This document shows, piece after piece, positions 24,036 through 34,488 of a DNA stretch of 64,000 nt (the stretch's first letter is position 1; each line of letters starts with the position of its first letter). The translations under genes were made by a program, and so were the position numbers. Origin of the DNA: Allodiplogaster sudhausi (Eukaryota > Nematoda > Chromadorea > Rhabditida > Diplogasteridae). Where the stretch lies: NCBI GenBank assembly GCA_945643635.1, contig CALZFC010000274.1, forward strand, positions 1,347,501-1,411,500. Direction: 5' to 3'. The notes beneath the pieces were generated by a model. It searched no databases and was not told the origin of the DNA. It was given only the letters and a program-made list of their open reading frames with translations.

Positions 24036-25292
24036 GTCCATTCTATTTTTTTGCATTCTCAGCTTTTAAGTACAAGCAATTCAATAACTTCCAAGTACAA
24101 ACAACTCCATAACTTCCTAGTCCAAATATTTTCATTATACTCTAGTCAAACAACGTTTTGTTTTCTGTTTTTATCTCTTCCATTTTTTCGCTGTGTGTTT
24201 TGCATTCCTTCTTACTCTTCTTTTCACTGTTTTTGATGACGCGAACACTTTCTCTCCTCCAGACACAGTTTCGCCAAAGGCAACTTTATTTTTAGTCGTA
24301 AATCTCCAACAAAAGTATTGAGTTTCCCTTCAATAGTTCCACACCAGAAATAGAAGTAGCTGAAAGTCATGTTTAGCAATACTTTGTCAGCCGTTTTTCC
24401 TCTATGTAGCATCCTTATGCTTTTTAAATGGACTGGTCCTGAACCTTCACGTGCAATGCGCGTGCAAAATAGCTAAAAAGAGCTTAAAGACTTGGGTCAA
24501 TTCTACTGCCCATTGTTTATTGTGCTTGCTTTATTCCGGAATGTTGCTATATTGTATTCCTCACTCATTTCTGACATTTTTGCCATGAAATTGTTACGAA
24601 TACATTACGCTAATGTACGATGACTGCAACATTTACATTGTTATGCTCCTAGCCTCCGGCTCACCAATCAAGTTCAGATTTCGAGAGGCCAACCATTTTT
24701 GCTTCCACACTTTTCCTCTCACTTTTCATGATGGTGAGTGACTGCCCAATAGTAACCAAATGTATTGTTTTGGCCGAATTGAAACAAGAGATAAAGAGAT
24801 GATTAAATGAAGAGGTGAAGAGAAGATATATCAACTATCGTTAAGGCGAGAGAAAAAAATTGATCAAAGGGAGAGGCGTGACAAATCATGCGGCTGGGCG
24901 GGAGGATTCGTCGGTATGAGGGATGCATGAATGGCCGAATGTATTCACTGTAACCATTAGAGATATCGTCTTCTCTTCTCCAATACTCTCCCGCAATCGT
25001 TCGTTCATTCGAATCAATATGTGTTTCTAAAATCTCGAATAACGCATTTTTAATGATATGAACATGAAGTACAACTAGAAAACTAAATCTATATCCTTTC
25101 ATTTGTTCTGCTCCATAGTGAAATGAATCATCATATGAATGGAAGCAAAAAGGGGAGATATTTAATTTATTTTTATTTTAATTGCTTCAGCAACGTTTCT
25201 CCGCTATAATATGTCAGCAAGCTTGAGCATCGCTTTTATAGATTTATTTTCGAATACATTAAATTAGTCTGAGATTAATATTCACTTTCCAG
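24036..25292. other. Intergenic
   Basis: 3' flank of the zinc transporter, then ordinary sequence with no exon I can support. From about 25140 it enters the duplicated block that carries the third peptide-gene copy. Confidence 0.5.
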
Positions 25293-25608
25293 CCTCCTCC
25301 TCTGTTTTCTGACCGAATTCCCTGTCTCTGAAGCTGCAGTTGAAGCTGCAGTTCGCAGCACACCCTGTCAGTTGTGGAATACATGTAAATTCTCAAGATC
25401 TTTTCCTGTATCTATTTGTATGAAAGGGCATAAACTTAAAGGATCTCCAATTCTGCCGTGCCATTTCGCATTTTACTTTCCAATTCAGGAGCTGGCACGG
25501 TGTTTCCCGCAAGGAAAAAAAACGTCTGAACCGACCCTTCGACTCCGAAGACTCAAATTACAGCCACCTTTTTTTGGGAGTGACGGAATAAATCAGGAAA
25601 TAATTTGA
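25293..25608 (+). pseudogene. Secreted peptide gene relic, third copy
   Basis: 25293-25366 matches the signal exon of the peptide genes (LLLCFLTEFPVSEAA) and ends at the same GTCAGT donor. The expected second exon (from 25489) no longer encodes the Trp/Gly core. It is followed, as in the other copies, by the GGAAATAATxTGACGAG block. Probably dead. Confidence 0.4.
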
Positions 25609-25867
25609 CGAGAAATCACAGGGAAAGATAACGAATCGACCAATTCAAGGAAACCAAGGATGCCATTTATGAATGGCCGCCATACCATTCAATGTTCGAA
25701 AACAACTAGCGATGTTGTATCATTCCGCAAGAGGAACAACATACATACGAAAAGCAGAGAAATGCATATAAGCCAGGGAAGAGAAATCGAAGAGCCATGC
25801 TTAAAAGCGAAAGAGGAAGAATAGACGCGTGAACAGAAGCAGTCACAGCTTTGATGACTGATGTTAA

Positions 25868-25917
25868 ATGCATGTATATATAAATGGCATAAAGTTGTCT
25901 GAAGACAATCGCAGAGG
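25868..25917 (+). promoter_or_regulatory. Conserved TATA-like core promoter, gene D
   Basis: GCATGTATATATAAATGGCA lies about 40 bp before the ATG. The box is intact although the gene body is broken. Confidence 0.5.
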
Positions 25918-27428
25918 ATGGCGGGATCCGGCAGCGGCCGCCACTTCTTTCTTCGCATTCTGCTTTTCCTATCCATCATTTCTCGAGTGCTAGGACAACT
26001 TGGATTCTGTCGAGGTTTGATCAAAATCGTCTGGGGGCTTTATTAGACATTTGCACCTCTTTACCTGTGTTTCCACAAAGAAATGCATCGTTATATTTAT
26101 TTTCACGTTAATCGCTTCATTCAGCAACATGCGAAAGCACACGAGAAATTTGCGACGTTGACTGGATTCGTTCGCCTCCGTCGTGATGAAGAAATAACTA
26201 TCCATGCCAGGTTTTCCTATGCGACCCTGTCATGCTCTCACGCTGGTTATGTCTGTATATGCAGCAGGGATGTATCCGAATAAAAAAATTTCATAACGGA
26301 ATTCGGAATTCGGAAGTCTCCCTTTCGTACCGAAATTCGGAAATCGGAAGGGAAAAAAGGTCGGAATTCGGAATTCAAAATTCCGATACACCCCTGATAT
26401 GCAGCTAAGCAATCGAGTAGAAATCATTTTTGATATGTCCTATTATGCACTAAGATGTTTGATTCTTAAGAAAACAACAACAAGCATACCAACGACGACA
26501 ACAACACCGCCTCCACCGACGCCGCCTCCCCCAACCCCTCCACCTCCTCCTCCTAAAACCAAGCCAGCAGTAAGAGGAAGTTAAAGTTAAAAGAAATGAC
26601 TGAAATCTAAATGGCTAAATGCAAATTCCTCTGCCTCTTGAGCTTCCTACTCAACTGCAGCTGATTCGTGCGTGGTGGAAGGCGTCGGTGAAGCAGCACG
26701 CATTCGCGGTCGTTGGCACGTGGCTCCAGGACTATCACATCAACAAACACGGGCATGACATCAATAACTACGGTACATGGCCACGAACACATACAATGTT
26801 AATTGACTCCATCATTGATCTTCTTCAGTTGACCTTGGCTACTCGATTACAATCGAGTACTTGGAGCAGACGAAGGCAGCGTGCGGCGCGCAATACGCAC
26901 AACCCATCCAGACGAGATGGCTTCGTCGTTAGCACATTAATGACATCTTTGAAATCTATTTTAGACTGCATTCGTATTGAATTAAAAAAAAATCGTTTCC
27001 TCCATTCGAGACCACCCTTTTCCATATCATTGCATAGTCGAGAATTGGGAGATCGAGTACGGAACGACAGCGAATGTCCTTGGCGTCGCGATGACAGCGC
27101 CAGTTTGCGGCGCGACCAAGTGCTCCTACGCGTACAAGTCGCGCGTTTCGCCAGGTTACATTTTCATTTATAAAACAAATTTGAAGAAAAAGCTGAAAAG
27201 AGCTCATATAATGTAACTTTTTTCACCTGTTTTTTCTCCGGCAATTCAAAGCCTGCTAATGAAAACTTTCCTTCTAGCATCCTGCATACTTTATGCTTCT
27301 TTAAAAAAAAAAGTTCAGTCATTGCAGATGTAATGTACTGACAAGGCGGGCCGAACTGCATGGACTGGAATCGCGATTATTATCGCGTGTCGCAAGGAAC
27401 ACAACCAGTGTTTTGTCTCTGGCCATAA
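25918..27428 (+). pseudogene. Secreted family gene D, inactivated
   Basis: All seven family exons are present with the right splice sites (25918-26014, 26125-26210, 26471-26569, 26643-26772, 26829-26927, 27038-27154, 27328-27428). Exon 2, however, has two successive TGA codons where genes A and B read TGG-GGA, and exon 7 has TGA in place of the conserved TGC Cys (DVMY-stop-QGGPNC). Intron 2 carries a 132-bp hAT-type insertion. The domain otherwise stays in frame, with CGATKC and FCLWP, so inactivation looks recent or the gene may be read through. Confidence 0.75.
26265..26396. mobile_element. hAT-type MITE, 132 bp, with 8-bp target duplication
   Basis: Termini CAGGGATGTATCCGAAT and, inverted, CAGGGGTGTATCGGAAT. 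Exact 8-bp direct repeats ATATGCAG flank it at 26257-26264 and 26397-26404. An 8-bp duplication and CAGGG-type ends are hallmarks of non-autonomous hAT elements. The interior is built from repeated GGAATTCGGA-like strings in both orientations. It sits in intron 2 of pseudogene D and has no coding capacity. Confidence 0.88.
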
Positions 27429-28716
27429 TGTTGTTTGGAGTCAAGACGCGACTGTCCTTTGGTGAATTTATGTCGTGAACATTGCCATTTGATGAAAATA
27501 CTTAATAAAGCGACTTTTAAAGTCTGACGGTATTAACCACAGAAATGAGGTAGAACCCGGAAACAGCTACCAACGATTAGACGAATCAAAACGAATTGCT
27601 TTCGAAACGCATGCACTGCGCATATGACACGTTTGGAATCGAAATTAGGCTATCTTTTAGATGTTATACCAGTCTAATCCTAAGCAAAGCCTTTGGTTTG
27701 GGCATTAGAATGTACAGATACATTGGAAAACAAACATTGGAGGCAACATGGCATTGGAAAACAAACATCGAAAAAACGCTCGCAGACGTGTGACTTTCTT
27801 GTGCCTGACAGAGGGTGTTTATCGTCGCAGATGAATTTGGTAAACAGCTTCAAGCTTTAAAATCTTTCTGCTATAATGTACACCAAAATGTCAGCTATCT
27901 ATAGCACTGATTTTATAGAGTTGCATTTAAAACCATTACAAAAATTATACTGATAATTAGCCTAGAACACGCTTTTAATGGCAGCCTCGTATTCGTCGCG
28001 GTGAAAGCAGCGAATGTGCTAGATGTGATGGGAGTGAGTTAAGGATGGAACGAGTCCACGATCACTCCGCGGTGCTCGCCAAAGTGGCAATGGAAGGCGG
28101 CGATTGTGCTGGGTATTTTTCTTACTTCAATACAGTATTATATTTACAAACTTTTGAATACAATAGGAGTACATTCGTGTTGCCGACTGGCATATTTGAT
28201 GTGATCCGAAACCTCGAAATATTTGGCAGAGAACTGCCTCGTTTGATGATCATAATACATTTGCACCAGCAGCAGCTAGTCACGTGGAGTTGCTTCCTTT
28301 CGCTAGTTTAAAATTGCACTCCATTGCCTCGTGAGGTGTCGCGACCACTGGTCTCTTTGACTGAGCAGCGAGACGGTTTCTTCTCAATGAGAAAGAGTTA
28401 ACTGGACCCTCCCTTATTGTGCCTTCTCTCTGCATCGTTCTATCAAAGGGTACAAGCTCTGTCTACGTCACTGCTCTCTAACTCGCTCCACTCAATCTCA
28501 CTCTCTTGTCGTCTCTTGCTCTCTCGCACTCTCTCGCTCGCTCTGCCTCTCTCTCACTCTCTGTCGCACTCTTGCCCTCTCCTCTCCTGGTCAAGCAGCT
28601 ATTATAAAGTGACCGTGACTTTGATTGCAGAACTGCTAATTATCCGTCGAATGGTACTTGAAATATTGTTTCAGAACAATCTTTTTCTAATCTTTTCTAT
28701 CATGTGTTGAATTGAA
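27429..28716. other. Intergenic, with duplicated transporter upstream region
   Basis: 27429-28050 resembles the 3' flank of gene C. 28260-28610 repeats 19900-20240 with about one mismatch over the central 165 bp. No zinc transporter exons follow: the copy ends and the CMC transposon begins at 28717. Confidence 0.6.
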
Positions 28717-29069
28717 CACACAGAAAAAAATGTGACGCACAATTAATGTTCCATCCAAAATTGTGACCAAAAATGTGACACGCAAGCGGCCGCCGAAGAG
28801 AATTGTGACAACGGATGTCACATTTTGGTGGCAAGGAGGGACGAGGCGATGCGAGAACAGAAAATGTGACATTGTACCACTTTCGACCATGTTTAAAAAA
28901 ATATTCGGAATCATCATTTGAACGGAACGTTTAATTTTCGGAAGAAAATCTCGGGTTAACAAACACTTAAAACTTATCCTTTTTTTATTTCATGTTTGTA
29001 ATATTGAATCGCTTTTTGATATGACATTTATAACGTGTAAGCGTAGCGATTCTGCTCTTTTGTTTCAGT

Positions 29070-32000
29070 TAGAAAGCGAGAGTCCCCGGGCCGCGTAGTT
29101 AGCCAAGCTGCTCTTTGTGCTCTCGATCAACAACTGGAGACTCAACTTCTAATAGTAAGTAATTGAAAAGTTTAACTCATTCATCCCGCTATTGATATGA
29201 AAAAGCTGATTTGTTAATGGTTATTCTTGCAAGTTTCTATTGCAGTTTTTATTCCCTTATTGTTAGCACTTTTGTCTTCTTTTCTCACGAATGAGTGATA
29301 AAATTAACATTATTAAATATGCTGAATATGCAACGTTGTTCTTTTATTATCAGGCTAGCCCTTCTTGTCTGCGATTGCTGGAACTAGACAGCGTGTCGGC
29401 GCGCGCAGCAAGATCAAATTCTTTCGACATCCGAGCGTGGTTTGCTTTTAATTCTTTTCTTCATAAGTTGATACATCTGTTAATTGATGCTGCCATTCTT
29501 CCCAACGAATTTAAATATTTAATGTGTTTTCTCTTTATTGGTACATTAACTATCGTTTATATTTCATGTTGAAATTCGTATACTTATTTCAGCAATTTTA
29601 TATTTTCAGTATTTCTCTTGCCCAATCCACCCAACAACCGCGCACCGCGCAGCTTCAACGCTTAAGCTGCTGCATTTTTGTCCAGGTACGATAACTTTTC
29701 AGACTCGTCTAACAACTTTGACTTTTAAATAAGTTTCGTTCGTTTATTGTTCTTTAAGAGTACAAAAAACTCATTTTCCCACACATTGAAAAGTTTGTTC
29801 CGAACATTTTTTTTCCTTGTTCATTTGTTATTACCTATTCCACGTTTATTATTTTTCTTAACTTTGAAAGCAGGATAATACAATTCAAAAGATTTTAAAT
29901 ATAAATAATGCGTTGTTTAGAAAATCGGTACGCACTCTTCCCCTGACTTCCTACCGGAGCTGGAAGACATCGCATCTCCGCGCAGACCGCGCTTCTGCCA
30001 TCTGAAGCTGCCGCAGACTTGCGAAGGTTCGTTATGTTTATATACATTGTCTAGTCTTCAATTCTAGGGTAACGTGGTTAGAAATTTGTAGTTGTTATTA
30101 TCAGGGAATAGAAGCCACTGTCGATGATCCTAAATATTAGCAAGGTTTGTTAGCTGTTTCTGCCCATCTGTCCCTCAGGATGATGCCCAAAATTAGGAAT
30201 TATTCTGTGAAATCGACAATACCTTTTTATACCCTATCGGTTATGTAGTTAATTCAATTTCTGGGCAAGTTTCTTTTGTTTTCCAGAAAAAAAACCGTAA
30301 TCAAACCAGCTCTGTATAACTTATTTAAAATAAGCGAAACTGTTCTTTTCTTGTTTCTTTCTTTTCTTTTCTAAGAAGTACCGTAACCCAACTCGATGTG
30401 TATATTTTAAAAAAAGAAAATAAATTTTGGTACGACGAATAATTAATGCTTCTTTTTTGCTCAACATTTTATACAGGATTACCATTGTATATTCTGAACT
30501 GAAATATTTCCAAATGTAAGTTTTTTCCAGGTCTCCAACAACACGCCGTCAACCACACTGATCGGAAGCCGTTCCGGTGCGACATTTGCAGCAAGGTGGG
30601 ATATGATTTAACTTATTTTTTTTAAATATTTAACATACCGTACTCTCGTCCTTAAACTTATCGAGTATTGGAATACTGTTGGTGCAAGTGAAAAGTTACT
30701 TGAAACCTTGAGATGCTTTTGTAAGTGCTTTATGTGACTTACAATTACAATTATCGAAGCTGTAGTTGCTATTGATTAGCGAAGTTACGCTAAGTTTAGA
30801 GAATGTAAGCTTATATCTTTTGACTTTTAAATTATATTCAAAGGTATTTATTTTCTCCCATTTCTGGGAAACTGTTCTTGATTTTCAGGAGAGTTGCCCA
30901 GAACCGTAACCTTACGAAATTTGAGCGAATTAATTCGCGAATCCGTACCAATGATTTATTTTAAATGGAAAGTGATAAATTTCTGGACAAGTTTAATTTC
31001 TTAAAGGTACCGTATCCCAATCTGTTCTGTATGTGTCTGTGCAAGTAAATTCCTTGAAGTAATTGAGAATAAGCGATTGCGTTCCTATTCAAAAGAGTAA
31101 GTTTTTTGAGTGGATTTTTCTGGGCACCTTTATGTTTACTATAAACTACCGTAACCCAACCAGTAGTTACAACTGATTGAAAATAAGCGAATCGCTCCAT
31201 TGTAAGAGTGTTATTTGAAAGTTTTTACAAAGTATTTTTTTCTGGGCAACTCTTTTGTTTACTATGAACTACTGTAACACAACCCACTGGTTACAACGAA
31301 TTGAGAATTAACGAATTGCACAAATGCAAACGTGTGATTTGTATTTTTCTGTTACAAAGTTGGTTTTTAATTACGTTACAATATCCAATATTTGTTAAGC
31401 ATGTTATATGCTTAAGAATATTCATACAGAAAAAAAATTCATTATTAAGAGAAAACAATATAGTTATGGAAGAAAGTTTTAGACGAAAAAAGGAATACAA
31501 GGCTGCAAGAACTATAGAAAGAAAGAGCACATAGAAAGATAACATTGAATGTTAATATCTAATGAAAAAGGAAAACAACAAATTACAGTTTAGAATCTTA
31601 ACGATGCGTTGTCCAGCGGACGTCTGCGAGGAGGAGCTTCCTACATTGGCCCACTTAAAACGGCATTGTCAACAGTCACACCTTGGAGAAAATCAATATC
31701 ACTGCCGCTTTTGCTCATCTGAGTTCGGACGATTTCAAGCATGGCGGGTTCACTTGAGCCAACAACGTGAGTAGTAATTTAAACAAGTAATAACAGTACC
31801 TCACTATTGAACATCGCAAGTCTTCTCTTCAGATCCTGCTCTGATGAGGGGTCTTTATTCCGACAGCAGCGATAGCGATGGTGCAATGGATGTGGATGTT
31901 GCTGACAATGGCAACATGGATGCCTCGTCTCTTCAAGAGGATGTTGAGGAGTTGGACGGCGACATATCTGCAACTGAGCTGGAGGAGGAGGACGATGAGA

Positions 32001-34337
32001 ATGACGACTCGGAAGCGCTCGAAGCTGATGATTCGACCAACTTCTGCGAAACGATTAGAGCCGAGATCCTCACCTCCACAAGCCGAATTGGAATAACAGA
32101 GTCGGAAACGGATAAAATGGTGGATCTGATTCGCCGTATCGCTAAGAACGTTCGAGCCATGAACGACTCCCATTTCGATCAGTTTATGGCGACACTGAAC
32201 ACCGTTGCTACATCATACAGAAGGAAGGCTGCGCTTCGACAAGAACAGGACTACATTGAACCTTTGCCTCGACAAATGGGGACGATGACTGTCCCCGTAC
32301 GCGACTTGGATGGGAAGCAGAGTCGTGTCGATCGACCGTGCAAGTTCTACATTGTCCCACTGAAGGATTCGATAGAAGCGGCCTTTCGGAACGTGGAATT
32401 TCAACAGGTTTATCGCTATTTTGTGTTACATTGAAGTATATAGAATCTGTATGCTTTTCAGGTGTTAGAAATGGAGCCATTCGGAAGGGGGAATTTCCTG
32501 TCTCCACTGGACGGGCAACGGTTTCGTGACGCTACCTCCAGAACGAAGAAACCACTACTTCCGATTGTGGTATACCTCGATGACGTTTGCCCTGGAAGTG
32601 GTCTACGAAAGGCGTCGTCTATCCACTCTCAAACCATGATGTTCTTCACTTTTTCCGGACTGAGACGGCATGCTTCGTGTCTACATAAATGGAAGTAAGT
32701 GTCAAAATGCTAAAATAAAAAAAGCAGTTCTTCAAGTAAATGCTTTAGGTTTCTCTACGCGACATCGTACGGGTCTGATCACAAGGCTTATGGCTACAAG
32801 CCTCTTCTAGAAAGCTTCAAGGTGCCGTAATATATTTGAAGTAAAATTTTTAAAAAAGCGTAAAAGTTGTAAATAAAGATCAACAATTAGTTTAACTTCT
32901 TAGGTAGAGTTGAACGTACTCTACGAAAACGGAATCATGGTGTCGTGGAGAGGGCGAAGCGTTGTCGTCTACCCTTGGCTGCACTCGGTTCTTGGTGATA
33001 ACCTGGCACTAAACCAAGTCCGCCAGATGCAGACGTGCTTTTCCGGAGGTTTCCCTTGCCGTCACTGCTTGACCAACTACCGCGACTTTGGAGCCGTTCA
33101 CCTAGAGAAGGACTGCCAATTACGGACTTTGGCGTGGTCGGTTCCTTTGTCGTTGATCGGAGATAGGATGAATTTAAGCGATAACTTAAGGTATCAAGCG
33201 AACGGCCCTCCTGCTTTTGGCGTGATGGGGGATTCGCCACTCAACGGCATTACGGGATACCACGTGTCGGAGGATGCCTACTGTGATATCGCCCACGACT
33301 TGTACGAGGGCGAGAGCTGCCGTCTTCTAGGAGTGGTCATTCGGGCCATCATTCGGAATGGACTTCCGCTCAAGGATATCAACGATAAGTTATGTGCCTT
33401 TGCTACTGGGCGAGTCGACAGCAGCTGCACAATCAACCCAATCCCGGCCGATGTTTCGCAAGGTGACCCTGTGTCCGGGCAAAAGGCAGCCGACACAGCA
33501 TTTCTCATTCGGCTCGTCCCATTTCTCTTCCCGTTGGACGTAATGGTTGCGGAACCTGAGATCCGGCTTCTGTTCCAGCGCTTTTCCGAGTTGAGTCGCC
33601 TTCTCTGCTCATTCGAGTTGACATCTGGCGACATTGATTTGGTACGTTCTACGGCCGAGGAATACGTGTCTCTTGCTTGGCGAGTTGTCCCTCTGGACAT
33701 TCCGCCCTCTCGCGCAGCTGCAGCCCATTCGTCCAGGCCCATCTACAAGACGCACGCGTTGCTGCACTATGCAGCTGCGATTCGTTCTCTAGGGCCAGTT
33801 GGACAACTGAGTACTCTGCAATTCGAGCAACTGAATGCGTACGTCAAGCGACGGTCCTACATTACAAGGAACTTCACGTGTCTGCCGTGCACGTTCGCAA
33901 CTCACATCCAGCGCACTCTTTGGGCACTACGTCTTCAGAAGGAGGTGGAATTCGTTCCCGGAAAAGGAATCGAGCAACATCAAGTGTCAGCGCTCGCACG
34001 GGCAGTTCTGAAGGAACGACGGGTGAAGTGCACTCTCCTACTCCAGCATCACGGGACACTCTACAAGTCGGGAGACATCGTTTTGCTGAACAAGAGTAGC
34101 AGCTTTGTTCCTGCCCAGATCGATTGCTTCGCATTCACGGAACAAACATGGAAGATCGTTGCAAAGATCGGACATCCCGCTCGATTTGATGACAGCAGAC
34201 AATGTTGCTTCTTCACCGCATCTGGAGCGATCACAACTGTCTTTTTCAAGGAACTTTTTGATCCACTGCCTCTTGACGGCTACCCCGAGGGAAATGAGAC
34301 CGCTTTCATGCCAAGACACGCCCTCTGCCACTGCTAG
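29070..34337 (+). CDS. CMC-type DDE transposase with C2H2 zinc fingers
   Basis: Upstream exons: 29070-29153, 29353-29439, 29610-29684, about 29932-30025, 30532-30596 (KPFRCDICSK, end of a finger). Then about 31590-31766 with two C2H2-like units (CPADVC...HLKRHCQQSH and CRFCSSEF...VHLSQQ), 31834-32407 (acidic linker), 32462-32694, 32751-32821, 32905-34337. The catalytic core reads VVYLDDVCPGSGL (first Asp), LGDNLALNQ (second Asp) and HDLYEG (Glu), matching the DD-E layout of CACTA/TNP2-type transposases, with an inserted CRHC zinc knuckle. The protein cuts and rejoins its element's ends in the nucleus. The start codon and first exon are uncertain. The core exons carry no stop or frameshift. 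Confidence 0.82.
30180..31300. repeat. Degenerate ~100-bp repeats in a transposase intron
   Basis: Four to five loosely spaced copies share TTTCTGGGCAAC, then ACCGTAACCCAACC, then TTGAAAATAAGCGAAT (clear near 31118 and 31226, weaker near 30262, 30885 and 30983). They fill most of the ~1-kb intron between zinc-finger exons. No coding potential seen. Confidence 0.6.
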
Positions 34338-34488
34338 AATATTTTCGTTATTTTCTCTTAGCAATAAACAAATACTTTGATCTGAAGATCAATATTTCAA
34401 TTTATCCCGTTATTTACGACGGCTCACGAATATGTGATCATTTGCATGATTTATTTCCTAGTTAGTGTGATCTTTAGCGTTAGACCCA

